The notes below the pieces were generated by a model that saw only the letters and a list, made by a program, of their open reading frames with translations, made no database searches and was not told the DNA's origin. A program made the translations under genes and the position numbers. 64,000 nt of DNA from Aurantiacibacter xanthus (lineage in GTDB: Bacteria > Pseudomonadota > Alphaproteobacteria > Sphingomonadales > Sphingomonadaceae). Positions within the stretch are counted from its first letter, which is position 1. Each line of letters starts with the position of its first letter. Of the stretch, positions 17,180 through 25,978 are shown one piece after another. The stretch lies in assembly GCF_003584015.1 (NCBI RefSeq), contig NZ_QXFM01000007.1:28388-92387 (forward strand), written 5' to 3'.

Positions 17180-18382
17180 ATGAAGATCCATCCCCTGATT
17201 ACCAAGTCCGCCGAACTCGCCGACCTGTGCGAGCGGCTCGCAGAACACGATTTCGTCTGTGTCGACACCGAGTTCATGCGCGAGAACACCTATTATCCGC
17301 TGCTGTGCCTGATCCAGATCGGCAACAACGAGGAGGCCGCAGCCGTCGATCCGCTGGCCAAGGGCATCGACCTCACGCCGCTGTGGAACCTGCTGTGCGA
17401 GAACGAGGACGTGCTCAAGGTCTTCCACGCGGGCGGGCAGGACGTGGAGATCGTCTACAATTTCACCGGGAAAACCCCGCACCCGATTTTCGACACCCAG
17501 ATCGCGATGATGGCGATCAGCCAGTCGGAGCAGATCGGCTATGCCAATCTCGTGGAAAGCTGGCTCGGCAAGACGATCGACAAGGGCGCCCGCTTCACCG
17601 ACTGGAGCCGCCGCCCGCTGACCGAGCGGCAGATCGAATATGCCATCGGCGACGTGACCTATCTGGCGGACATCTTCCCGCGCATCCTGAAAAAGCTGAT
17701 CAAGACCGACCGCGGCCACTGGCTCGACGCCGAGATGGAGAAGCTGGCCGATCCGGCGAACTATGCCAACGATCTTGAGCTGGCCTGGCGGCGCATCCGT
17801 GCCCCGGGGCGCAATCCGGCGGTGCTCGGGCGGCTGAAGGCGCTCGCGGCATGGCGCGAGACAGAGGCGCAGGGCAAGGACATCCCGCGCGGCCGCATCA
17901 TCCGCGACGAGACGCTGGCCGACATCGCCAGCCACCCGCCGAAAAAGCAGGCTGACCTCGCCAAGGTGCGCGGCCTGTCGCAGGCCTGGGCCGAGAACGA
18001 CATCGGCAAGCGGCTGATGAAAGTGATCGCGGGTGCCGAGCCTCTGCCCTCCGACGAACTGCCCGAACGTTCGGGCCGCGGCGCGCCGCTTGGCAAGGAA
18101 GGCGCTTTGGTGGCTGACCTGCTCAAGCTGCTGCTGAAAATCCGTTGCCGCGAGATCGACGTGGCCTCACGCCTGCTCACCCGTTCGGACGAGATGGAGT
18201 CGCTGGCGGCCGGGATCCGCAAGCTGCCGGTGCTCGAAGGCTGGCGCTACGAGGTGTTCGGCCGCGATGCGCTGGAACTGGTCGAGGGCAGGCTGGCCTT
18301 CGCGGTCGAGAAAGGGCGGCTGAAGATGACGCACATCGACGATGTCGAAGCCGATGGGGCCGCACAGGCGGCGGCGGAGTAG
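17180..18382 (+). CDS. rnd: Ribonuclease D
   Basis: A 400-residue 3'-5' exoribonuclease of tRNA and stable RNA maturation. DEDDy motifs are present: CVDTEFMRENTYYP (Exo I), VFHAGGQDVEIVYN (Exo II) and YAIGDVTYLADIFP (Exo III with its tyrosine). An HRDC domain follows (about 205-285), containing LKALAAWRETEAQ. ATG at 17180 is preferred to the TTG at 17165 because of GGGAAAG just upstream. It is followed by a repeat and the GIY-YIG gene. Confidence 0.95.
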   Translation: MKIHPLITKSAELADLCERLAEHDFVCVDTEFMRENTYYPLLCLIQIGNNEEAAAVDPLAKGIDLTPLWNLLCENEDVLKVFHAGGQDVEIVYNFTGKTPHPIFDTQIAMMAISQSEQIGYANLVESWLGKTIDKGARFTDWSRRPLTERQIEYAIGDVTYLADIFPRILKKLIKTDRGHWLDAEMEKLADPANYANDLELAWRRIRAPGRNPAVLGRLKALAAWRETEAQGKDIPRGRIIRDETLADIASHPPKKQADLAKVRGLSQAWAENDIGKRLMKVIAGAEPLPSDELPERSGRGAPLGKEGALVADLLKLLLKIRCREIDVASRLLTRSDEMESLAAGIRKLPVLEGWRYEVFGRDALELVEGRLAFAVEKGRLKMTHIDDVEADGAAQAAAE

Positions 18383-18396
18383 ATGCCGCCACACTC

Positions 18397-18425
18397 GTCA
18401 TTGCGAGCGTAGCGAAGCAATCCAG
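18397..18425 (+). repeat. Dispersed palindromic repeat, copy 1
   Basis: A 29-bp unit with core GCGAGCGTAGCGAAGCAATC. It lies 14 bp after rnd and ends 5 bp before the GIY-YIG start codon. Two more copies lie after that gene. Related units occur as dispersed repeats in many bacterial genomes. Confidence 0.85.
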
Positions 18426-18430
18426 CTCCG

Positions 18431-18730
18431 GTGCGCGCCCACTTCCAACCCGCAGCCTACTTGATGGCCAACCGCAAGCACGGCGCGATCTACACCGGCG
18501 TGACCTCGGATTTGCAGCGGCGCGTATGGCAACACCGCGAGGGCATGGTTGACGGCTTCACGAGGAAGTACGGCTGCAAGCTGCTGGTCTGGTTCGAATT
18601 GCATGCCACCATGGAACTGGCCATCTTGCGCGAGCAGCAGATCAAAGGCGGCTCGCGGAAGAAGAAGGTGGCGCTGATCGAGGAGGATAACCCCGATTGG
18701 TTCGACCTCTGGCACAAGATGCGAAGCTAG
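18431..18730 (+). CDS. GIY-YIG nuclease family protein
   Basis: A 99-residue stand-alone GIY-YIG domain. The first strand is PAAYLMANRKHGAIYTGVTSDL, where IYTG corresponds to the second half of the motif; the arginine helix (LQRRVWQHR) and the glutamate helix (AILREQQIKGG) follow. Such small proteins are probable DNA endonucleases of unknown role. The GTG at 18431 is chosen because the first strand needs residues upstream of the later ATG (18464), and a TAG inside the preceding repeat closes the frame. No Shine-Dalgarno is visible. Repeats of one family bracket it on both sides. Confidence 0.82.
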   Translation: MRAHFQPAAYLMANRKHGAIYTGVTSDLQRRVWQHREGMVDGFTRKYGCKLLVWFELHATMELAILREQQIKGGSRKKKVALIEEDNPDWFDLWHKMRS

Positions 18731-18768
18731 GAGCGAAATGGGCGTCGAACTCGCAAGCCGCGCCTCTT

Positions 18769-18871
18769 GTCATTGCGAGCGCAGCGAAGCAATCCAGTTC
18801 CCAGCCTGGAAAATGTGTGGCCAGGTGAGGCGAGGTCTGACGATGGATTGCTTCGCTACGCTCGCAATGAC
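18769..18871. repeat. Inverted pair of the same dispersed repeat, copies 2 and 3
   Basis: Copy 2 at 18769-18797 (direct, one base different from copy 1) and copy 3 at 18845-18871 (inverted) face each other across a 47-nt spacer, able to form a long hairpin between the GIY-YIG gene and oxyR. The right end lies 28 bp before the oxyR ATG, so the pair may affect oxyR transcription. Confidence 0.85.
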
Positions 18872-18899
18872 GGAATATTAGGCTAAGGAGACGAGGAGC

Positions 18900-19796
18900 A
18901 TGAGCACCTACCTCCCCACCATCAAGCAGCTGCAATATCTCGTCGCGCTGCACGAGGCGGGCCACTTCGGCCGCGCCGCTGACGCCAGCTTCGTCTCGCA
19001 GTCGACGCTTTCGGCGGGCATTCGCGAACTCGAAAGCCTGCTCGGAGTGACGCTGGTCGAGCGCAGCCGCCGGGTCGTGCGGTTCACGCCGCTCGGCAAT
19101 CAGGTGGTGGCCAAGGCGCACCGCCTGCTGCGCGAGGCCGAGGAGCTGAGCGAACTGGTGCAGGCCGCCGGCCAGCCGCTGTCGGGCGAGCTGCGCATGA
19201 GCGTGATCCCCACCATCGCCCCGTTCCTGCTTCCGCGCATTCTCCCGCGCCTGCGCAAAGAGCGCCCGCAGCTAAAGCTGTTCCTGCGCGAGGAGACGAG
19301 CGACCACGCCATCGAATCGCTGCACCATGGCCGCGCCGATTGTGTGCTGCTCGCCCTCCCCTTCGCTACCGGCGAGGTGGCCAAGGCAAAAATCTGCGAC
19401 GACGAACTCTACGTCGCCTTCCCCAAGGACGATCCGCGCGATCCGCCCGCCGAGATTCCGCCCGCGATGATCGACGAAGCGCGCCTGATGCTGCTCGAAG
19501 ACGGGCACTGTCTGAAAGAGCACGCCCTCGCCGCCTGCAACCGGCCCGAACTGCGCGCCAGCGCGACGATGATCGGTACATCGCTGCACACGTTGGTGCA
19601 GATGGTCGACAACGGCCTCGGCCTGACGATGCTGCCCAAGATGGCGATTGATGCAGGCATTCTACACGAAACCAACGTGGTCGCACGCCCGCTCAAGGGC
19701 CCCAAGACCAGCCGTGAAATCGCGCTCGTCTGGCGGGCCAATTCCCCGCGTGAGGAGGAGTTTCGCATGCTGGCCGAGGAGCTGTGTGCGGGCTAG
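18900..19796 (+). CDS. oxyR: Hydrogen-peroxide-sensing LysR regulator OxyR
   Basis: A 298-residue LysR-type regulator with an N-terminal winged helix (about 8-65). The redox pair of OxyR is present: C204 and C213 in LLEDGHCLKEHALAAC, with the same 8-residue spacing as C199/C208 of Escherichia coli. This makes OxyR far more likely than a generic LysR. AAGGAG (in TAAGGAGACGAGGAGC) precedes the ATG. No catalase or peroxidase gene is adjacent, so its targets are elsewhere. The upstream region is filled by the inverted repeat pair. Confidence 0.93.
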   Translation: MSTYLPTIKQLQYLVALHEAGHFGRAADASFVSQSTLSAGIRELESLLGVTLVERSRRVVRFTPLGNQVVAKAHRLLREAEELSELVQAAGQPLSGELRMSVIPTIAPFLLPRILPRLRKERPQLKLFLREETSDHAIESLHHGRADCVLLALPFATGEVAKAKICDDELYVAFPKDDPRDPPAEIPPAMIDEARLMLLEDGHCLKEHALAACNRPELRASATMIGTSLHTLVQMVDNGLGLTMLPKMAIDAGILHETNVVARPLKGPKTSREIALVWRANSPREEEFRMLAEELCAG

Positions 19797-19809
19797 CCTC
19801 GCCTGCCTC

Positions 19810-20403
19810 TCAATCCATGTGTTTCAGGCCGACGCGCAGGTAGTCCCAGCCGGTAATCACGGTCAGCACCGCTGCCGCCCACAGGGTGATAAGGCCCACG
19901 ATGTGCGGCACGTTGTGGACGATCCCGCCCTCCACAATGGTCCAGTCGGGCAGGCCCTGCCCCAGAATCAGCGCGCCGAGCGAAATCAGCTGAAAGGTCG
20001 TCTTCCACTTGGCGAGCTTCGACACCGGCACGCTGACCTGCAAGCCCCCGAGAAACTCGCGCAGGCCCGACACGGCGATCTCACGGATCACGATGATCAT
20101 GCCGGCAATCACATGCACGTCGCCCGCATAGGGACCGTTCAGCACCCCCATCGCCGCCAGCACCAGAATCACCGAGACGACCATGATCTTGTCGGCAATC
20201 GGATCGAGGAAGATGCCGAGCTTCGACACCTTCCCGCTCTGGCGTGCCAGCATCCCGTCGAAATAGTCGGTGATGCCCATCACACAGTAGAGCACGAAAG
20301 CGGCGAGATACCCCGCATACCAGCCTGGCCACCACAGCAGGGCGGCCAGCAGGGGGATCATCGCGATCCGGCTCATCGTCAGGATGTTGGGCAGCGTCAG
20401 CAT
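19810..20403 (-). CDS. pgsA: CDP-diacylglycerol--glycerol-3-phosphate 3-phosphatidyltransferase
   Basis: A 197-residue inner-membrane enzyme making phosphatidylglycerophosphate. The CDP-alcohol phosphotransferase motif is visible as ITDYFDGMLARQSGKVSKLG followed by IFLDPIADK, with the conserved aspartates. Four or more hydrophobic helices are seen. It is convergent with oxyR (13 bp apart) and divergent from the MFS gene. Confidence 0.94.
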   Translation of the reverse strand: MLTLPNILTMSRIAMIPLLAALLWWPGWYAGYLAAFVLYCVMGITDYFDGMLARQSGKVSKLGIFLDPIADKIMVVSVILVLAAMGVLNGPYAGDVHVIAGMIIVIREIAVSGLREFLGGLQVSVPVSKLAKWKTTFQLISLGALILGQGLPDWTIVEGGIVHNVPHIVGLITLWAAAVLTVITGWDYLRVGLKHMD

Positions 20404-20526
20404 GTCTCGCCTCCCCTAGTGCGATATGGTGCCGGGAAAAAGGCCTTGGCGCATTGTCGTGTAAATCCCTAAGGCATGGGACAGCGCCCGCGGGCGTGAA
20501 AGTCCGCAGGCAGCGCGAAGGCATAG

Positions 20527-21840
20527 ATGCTCACCTCGACCTATCTTCTCCGTCAGCACCGTTTCGGCCCGCTGTTCGTGACCCAGCTGTTCAACGCCTT
20601 CAACGACAACCTCTACAAGAACGCCATGGTGCTGTTCGTCGTCTATTCGGTCTACAATTCGGCCGCGGCGGAGACGGTCTTTTCGGGCGTCGCCTCGGGC
20701 CTGTTCATCCTGCCGTTCTTCCTGCTGTCGGCGCTGGCCGGGCAGCTGGCCGACATGCGCGACAAGGCGAAGATCATCCGCATCGTGAAGGCGGCCGAAA
20801 TCGCGATCATGTCGGTCGGGGCGACCGGGCTGACGCTCGCCTGGCTGGGCGTGATGACCGAGGTGCTGGCCTTGCCGCTGATGCTGCTGGCGCTGTTTGC
20901 CATGGGCATCCATTCGACCTTCATCGGGCCGATCAAGTATTCGATCCTGCCGCAACATCTGCAACCGCAGGAAGTGCTGGCGGGCACGGGCCTCGTCGAG
21001 GCGGGCACTTACCTTGCGATCATGGCGGGCACGATCCTGGCCGGGTTTATCGAGGTGGAGATCGCCGCCGGGCTGGTGATCGTGATCGCCGTGCTGGGCT
21101 TCTTCTCCAGCCGCAAGATCCCCTCGGCCCCGGCCATCGGCAAGGTCGAGCCGATCGACTACAACCCCTTCACTGCCTCGGTCCGCATCGTTGCCCGCAC
21201 GATGCACAACCGCGAGGTATTCTTCGCCATTCTCGCGATCAGCTTCTTCTGGACCATCGGCGCGGTGCTGTTCATCCAGTTCCCGCCTCTGGCCAAGAAC
21301 GTCCTGATGGCGAGCAAGGAAGTGGCCAGCCTGTTCCTCGTGGTGTTCTCGATCGGCATTGCGATCGGCTCGGTGGCGATCAATGCACTGCTCAAAGGCG
21401 ATGTCTCGGCGCGCTTCTCGCCCGCATCGGTGATCGCGATGGGGGTGATGGTGGCGCTGTTCTACTTCGTCTGCCGCGCCTGGAACGCCAGCATCGCCAG
21501 CACGAGGCTGCTCGACATTGCCGAGTTCGTGGCCCACCCCATGGCCTGGCTGGTGCTCGGCTCGCTGCTGATGATCGCGGTGTTCGGCGGCATGTTCGTG
21601 GTGCCGCTTTATGCCTTCCTCACCACGCGGGTGGAAACCAGCGAAGCCAGCCGCACGGTGGCGGCGAACAACATCGTCAATGCCGGGGCTATGGTGGTGG
21701 GCTCGATCCTCGCGCTGGGGCTGAGCTATTTCGGAGTTCCGCTGGCCGAGCAACTGCTGCTCAGCGCTGGCATGTGCGTGATCTCGGCCTGGCTGGGCTG
21801 GCGGCTGTGGCAGGCCGAAAAGGTCGCCCGCCGCAGTTGA
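20527..21840 (+). CDS. MFS transporter (LplT-like)
   Basis: A 437-residue major facilitator with about 12 membrane helices. The N-terminus (RFGPLFVTQLFNAFNDNLYKNAM) and LAGQLADMRDKAKI loop resemble the lysophospholipid transporter LplT and the MFS half of Aas-type fusions. No acyltransferase domain is attached. Lysophospholipid flipping is therefore a plausible but unproven role; it lies next to pgsA. AAGG lies about 8 nt upstream of the ATG. Confidence 0.85.
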   Translation: MLTSTYLLRQHRFGPLFVTQLFNAFNDNLYKNAMVLFVVYSVYNSAAAETVFSGVASGLFILPFFLLSALAGQLADMRDKAKIIRIVKAAEIAIMSVGATGLTLAWLGVMTEVLALPLMLLALFAMGIHSTFIGPIKYSILPQHLQPQEVLAGTGLVEAGTYLAIMAGTILAGFIEVEIAAGLVIVIAVLGFFSSRKIPSAPAIGKVEPIDYNPFTASVRIVARTMHNREVFFAILAISFFWTIGAVLFIQFPPLAKNVLMASKEVASLFLVVFSIGIAIGSVAINALLKGDVSARFSPASVIAMGVMVALFYFVCRAWNASIASTRLLDIAEFVAHPMAWLVLGSLLMIAVFGGMFVVPLYAFLTTRVETSEASRTVAANNIVNAGAMVVGSILALGLSYFGVPLAEQLLLSAGMCVISAWLGWRLWQAEKVARRS

Positions 21841-21850
21841 GCCCGCCAGT

Positions 21851-22054
21851 TCAGGCGAAGAAGGTGAACACGGCGACGAAGCCGGTGCAATAGGTCGCCG
21901 CCGCACTTTCGATGTCGGCCCGCGTCAGGCCGAGCCGGAGATACCACGGCACCTGCGGCTCAACCTCGCCCATCCGCGCAAAGACATGCGGCGGCAGCGA
22001 CGCCCGGAACGGGTGGCGTGCCGATTCGGAGGTGAGGACAAGCGCTCTTCTCAT
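21851..22054 (-). CDS. Small hypothetical protein, 67 aa
   Basis: A 67-residue protein convergent with the MFS gene. The N-terminal half is basic, the middle carries PWYLRLGLTRADIESAAATYC, and the C-terminus is hydrophobic (TGFVAVFTFFA), perhaps membrane-associated. The ribosome site is weak. An imperfect palindrome (GTTAACGTTTCGCTAAC, 22062-22078) lies upstream of its start. I do not recognise the family; composition looks like a real protein. Confidence 0.5.
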   Translation of the reverse strand: MRRALVLTSESARHPFRASLPPHVFARMGEVEPQVPWYLRLGLTRADIESAAATYCTGFVAVFTFFA

Positions 22055-22178
22055 GGGAAGGAAGTTAACGTTTCGCTAACCATTGGCGAGCCCGGTTAGC
22101 CTTGTGTCCAGACAAGGGACAGCTTGGCCAAATGCCCTCTGCTTGCCGAGCCCGACAGGCCGCGCTAGCCCGGTGCGA

Positions 22179-23852
22179 ATGAAACCGTCTGCCGCCAGCC
22201 CGCTCACCGCCGCCCAGTTGCTCGTCGCCTGCCTTGCCGAACAGGGATGCGACCGTGTGTTCACCGTCCCCGGCGAGAGCTTCCTGCCGGTGCTCGATGC
22301 GCTGGCTGAGGGTGACGCAATCGAGGTGGTGACCTGCAGGCAAGAGGGCGGCGCCGCCTTTATGGCCTGCGCCGATGGGGCGATGCGGATGCAGCCGGGC
22401 GTGGCCTTCGTCACCCGCGGCCCCGGCGCGACCAACGCCAGCATTGGCGTGCATGTGGCGATGCAGGATTCGCAGCCGATGATCCTGTTCATCGGCGATG
22501 TGGACCGCACGATGCGCGACCGCGAGGGCTTTCAGGAGATGGACTTCGCCGCCTTCTTCGGCCCCATCTGCAAGTGGGCCGCGCGGATCGACGATCCCGC
22601 CCGCATTCCCGAATATGTCGCCCGCGCCTGGTCGACCGCCATTGCCGGACGCCCCGGCCCGGTGGTGCTCGCCCTGCCCGAGGACATGCTGCACGAACCC
22701 GACATCGCCGCCACCCCGCGCCCCGCAGTGATGCGCCCGGCCCAGCCGCCATGCCCCGATGCGCTATCGGCGCTGATGGCGATGATCGGGGATGCCGCGG
22801 CTCCCGTGGCGATTGTCGGCGGCGCGGGCTGGCACGCAAAGGCGCGCACCCACTTCACCGCCTTCGCCGAGCGGATCGGCCTGCCCGTCGCCACCGCCTT
22901 CCGCCGTCAGGACGCACTCCGGCCGTCATCGCCGGTCTATGCGGGCAATCTCGGCTATGGCCCCAATCCGAAGCTGGTCAGCCGGATCAAGGAGGCCGAT
23001 CTGGTGCTGGTGGTGGGCGCGCGGCTGGGTGAGGCGACCACCGACGGCTACAGCCTCATCACGCCCGATCATCCGGGCCAGGTGCTGATCCACGTCCACC
23101 CCGATCCCGAGGAACTGGGCCGCGTCTATCGCACCGACCTCGCCATCTGCGCCGACCCCGCCGAGTTCTCCGAAAGCGCCGAACTGTGGGACGACGGCAG
23201 CATCATCACCTTCGATGCCGGAGCCGAGGCTCACGCCGAATGGCGCGCATGGAACACCCCGCGCGAGGAGGCGCTGTTCCCGCTCGACCTCGCCCGCGCG
23301 CTGGCGACGGCGCGCGATGTGCTTCCGGCCGATTCGATCATCTGCAACGGCGCGGGCAATTTCTCCGGCTGGTGGCACCGTTACTGGCCCTATGCCGGGT
23401 TCCCCTCACAGCTTGCCCCCACCGCTGGCGCAATGGGCTATGGCATTCCCGCAGCCGTCGCCGCCGCGCTGCGCTTTCCCGAGCGCTGCGTGGTGGCCGT
23501 CTGCGGCGACGGCGACTTCCTGATGAACGCGCAGGAGCTGGCCACCGCCGCCCAGCACGGCGCGCATATGCTGGTCATCGTGTTCGACAACTCGGCCTAT
23601 GGCACGATCCGCATGCATCAGGAGCGCGAATATCCGGGCCGCGTCTCCGCGACTCGTCTCGCCAACCCGGACTTTGCGATGATGGGTCGCAGCTACGGCG
23701 CCTGGGCCGCCACGGTCAGCACCAACGCCGAGTTCGACGAAGCGCTGAGAGAGGCCATGCAGCACGACGGCCTGCGCCTGATCCACTGCCTGACCGACAT
23801 CGAGCAGCTCAGCGCCGGCGGCGCAACGATCAGCGGGTTGCGCGGGGCCTAG
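22179..23852 (+). CDS. ThDP-dependent enzyme (acetolactate synthase-like)
   Basis: A 557-residue thiamine diphosphate enzyme. The N-terminal domain carries the catalytic glutamate in RQEGGAAFMA and the RGPGATNA turn; a central Rossmann-like domain follows, and the C-terminal domain binds ThDP-Mg through GDGDFLMN and DNSAYGTI. It resembles the large acetolactate synthase subunit but has no regulatory partner nearby and is more divergent than IlvB, so a decarboxylase or lyase on another 2-oxo acid is possible. Start at 22179; the earlier frame to 22083 has no family support. Its 3' end overlaps the convergent EVE gene by 4 bp. Confidence 0.88.
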   Translation: MKPSAASPLTAAQLLVACLAEQGCDRVFTVPGESFLPVLDALAEGDAIEVVTCRQEGGAAFMACADGAMRMQPGVAFVTRGPGATNASIGVHVAMQDSQPMILFIGDVDRTMRDREGFQEMDFAAFFGPICKWAARIDDPARIPEYVARAWSTAIAGRPGPVVLALPEDMLHEPDIAATPRPAVMRPAQPPCPDALSALMAMIGDAAAPVAIVGGAGWHAKARTHFTAFAERIGLPVATAFRRQDALRPSSPVYAGNLGYGPNPKLVSRIKEADLVLVVGARLGEATTDGYSLITPDHPGQVLIHVHPDPEELGRVYRTDLAICADPAEFSESAELWDDGSIITFDAGAEAHAEWRAWNTPREEALFPLDLARALATARDVLPADSIICNGAGNFSGWWHRYWPYAGFPSQLAPTAGAMGYGIPAAVAAALRFPERCVVAVCGDGDFLMNAQELATAAQHGAHMLVIVFDNSAYGTIRMHQEREYPGRVSATRLANPDFAMMGRSYGAWAATVSTNAEFDEALREAMQHDGLRLIHCLTDIEQLSAGGATISGLRGA

Positions 23853-24262
23853 GCGGCCTCGCGCGACATACGCAGAATCTCGTCCCATTCCTTTACGGTC
23901 AGCTCGGCCACCGAGAGGCGTCCCAGCCGCACCAGCTCGATTCCCTCCAGCGCGGGATTGGCCTTGATCGCCTTCAGCGTAACCGGGCTCGGCACCGGCT
24001 CGACCGGCTTGAACTTCACCGTTGGCCACTTGCCTTCAGGATCTGTCGGATCGATCAGCCCTGCCTCGCTCACCTCGGCAATGCCCACCACCTCCAAACC
24101 CTTGTTCGAATGGTAGAAAAAGGCAAGATCGCCCACCTCCATGGTGCGCAGATTGTTGGCGGCACGGTGGTTGCGAACCCCGTCCCAGACCGTCTCACCA
24201 TCACGCAGCAGGTCTTCCCATGCGTATTTGAACGGTTCCGATTTGATCAGCCAGCGATGCAC
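23849..24262 (-). CDS. EVE domain protein
   Basis: A 137-residue protein that is a single EVE domain (PUA-like fold): begins MHRWLIKSEPFKYAWEDLL, with WDGVRNHRAANNLRTMEVGDLAFFYHS forming the ligand cage. EVE domains bind modified bases in DNA or RNA. It stands alone, not fused to a nuclease, and overlaps its convergent neighbour by 4 bp. Confidence 0.92.
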   Translation of the reverse strand: MHRWLIKSEPFKYAWEDLLRDGETVWDGVRNHRAANNLRTMEVGDLAFFYHSNKGLEVVGIAEVSEAGLIDPTDPEGKWPTVKFKPVEPVPSPVTLKAIKANPALEGIELVRLGRLSVAELTVKEWDEILRMSREAA

Positions 24263-24389
24263 GTAATCAGCCCTCCTTCTAAGGGACCGGGCCTAGACGG
24301 TTGACTCTGTGTTCGCAATTAACCGGATGTTGAATGTGATGGGCGAGAAAGAGGCATCGCGTTTGAGGGCCTGTCGACAAGAGCTGCCT

Positions 24390-25919
24390 ATGCATCAGCA
24401 CAAGAACAAAAGCCGGACAGAGCGCCAGAGTGGCAAGGCAGATTACGATATCGTTGCCCTTGGCATTGCTACGGCGGCGATCATCCTGTTTGTGGGCACC
24501 GGCGGCAGCCTGATGCCCAGGATCGTCAGCTCGTGGATGACCGGCACCTATTCGCCCGACATTCTGCTATCCAATGCCTTGCTGCTCAATATCGCGCTGC
24601 TGATTTTCGGCTGGCGCCGCTACAACGACCTCAACAAGGAAGTCTGCGAACGGCGGTGGGCCGAACAGCAGGCGCAGGAACTGGCCAAGATCGACCCGCT
24701 CACCGGGTGCTTTAACCGTCGCGCCGGTTTGCCCGCCATCGACCGGATGCTCTCGGAAGCTGCCGAAAGCGGCGACACGGTGGCGGTGATGGTGCTCGAT
24801 CTCGACAACTTCAAGCAGGTCAACGATTTCAACGGGCATCAGTTTGGCGACCGCGTGCTCGAAGGCGTGGCCTGGCGCGTCAGCTCGGTCATACCTGCCG
24901 GAAGCATTGCGATCCGCATGGGCGGCGACGAGTTCGCCTGCGCGATGAACTATGCCGCAGAGGCGGAATCGCGCGTTGAAGCCATTGCCACCAAGCTCAT
25001 CGACGAGGTCAGGAAGCCGATCGTGCACGAAGGCGTCGAAGCCACCGTCAGCACTTCGCTCGGCATTGCCACGACCGCCGACAGCAAGGCAGACACGGCC
25101 GCTCTGAACGCCGAAGCGCTGCTCCACCGCGCCGACATCGCGATGTATCAGGCCAAAAAGCGCGGGCGCAACCGCCACTGCTGGTTCACGCCGGCTATGG
25201 AAACCGAATTCCGCCTCCGCAACGAGCTGGAAGGTGCGATCCGCCGTGGGATCACGCTTGGCGAGTTCGTCCCCTACTACGAGCAGCAGATCGACATCGC
25301 GACCGGCGAACTGGTCGGCTTCGAAATGCTGGCGCGCTGGAAATCGCCCGACTACGGCCTCGTAAGCCCGGACGTGTTCATTCCCGTCGCCGAGGAAAGC
25401 GAACTGATTGCCGATCTTTCCGAATCGCTGATCCACCAGGCGCTGATCGACGCGAAGGACTGGGCTCCGCACCTGACGCTGTCGGTCAGCATTTCGCCTG
25501 TACAGCTGCGCGATCCGTGGTTTGCGCAGAAGCTGCTGCACATGCTGGTCGAAACCGGCTTTCCGCCCTCGCGGCTCGGAATCGAGATCACCGAAAGCTC
25601 GCTGCACGAGAATATCGCGGCGGTGCGCATGATGACCACCAGCCTCAAGAATCAAGGCATCAGGATCAGCCTCGACGATTTCGGCACCGGCTATGCGAGC
25701 CTCGCCCAATTGCGCAACCTGCCGATTACCGCCGAAGGCATCGAAGCCCCCGAAGCGCTCGAAGCGCTGAAGTGCTTTGGCAAGCTCAACGGTCAGGGCT
25801 CTCTCTACGGTCGCCCCGAGGACGCCGCCACAACGCGCGAACGGCTGGCCGAGGCCGGGCTGGCCCAACCGGCATCAGCGGCCAATGAGGCTCCCATCGC
25901 TGGGCGCCTCGCCAGCTGA
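24390..25919 (+). CDS. GGDEF protein with a truncated EAL domain
   Basis: A 509-residue inner-membrane c-di-GMP protein. Two helices (about 21-42 and 58-76) precede a diguanylate cyclase domain with intact GGDEF (178-182). The EAL domain is damaged: the signature is EML (312-314), the conserved Asn of the SVNISPVQ motif is Ser367, and the sequence jumps from DDFGTGYASLAQLRNLP directly to ITAEGIE. About 37 residues that normally hold the KIDRSF lysine are gone, without a frameshift. Phosphodiesterase activity is therefore unlikely. The ATG at 24390 is chosen for AAGAG upstream; earlier starts to 24309 cannot be excluded. Confidence 0.9.
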   Translation: MHQHKNKSRTERQSGKADYDIVALGIATAAIILFVGTGGSLMPRIVSSWMTGTYSPDILLSNALLLNIALLIFGWRRYNDLNKEVCERRWAEQQAQELAKIDPLTGCFNRRAGLPAIDRMLSEAAESGDTVAVMVLDLDNFKQVNDFNGHQFGDRVLEGVAWRVSSVIPAGSIAIRMGGDEFACAMNYAAEAESRVEAIATKLIDEVRKPIVHEGVEATVSTSLGIATTADSKADTAALNAEALLHRADIAMYQAKKRGRNRHCWFTPAMETEFRLRNELEGAIRRGITLGEFVPYYEQQIDIATGELVGFEMLARWKSPDYGLVSPDVFIPVAEESELIADLSESLIHQALIDAKDWAPHLTLSVSISPVQLRDPWFAQKLLHMLVETGFPPSRLGIEITESSLHENIAAVRMMTTSLKNQGIRISLDDFGTGYASLAQLRNLPITAEGIEAPEALEALKCFGKLNGQGSLYGRPEDAATTRERLAEAGLAQPASAANEAPIAGRLAS

Positions 25920-25978
25920 CCGGTTTACCGGCAGCACAGCCATTGCCACCGGGCGGCGCGCGCCCTACTTGCGCGGAG

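Noticed and set aside
20416..21906. A 496-codon minus-strand frame
   Set aside because: It is the shadow of the MFS gene, whose helices and start site are clear. The shadow product is almost all Asp, His, Arg and Gln.
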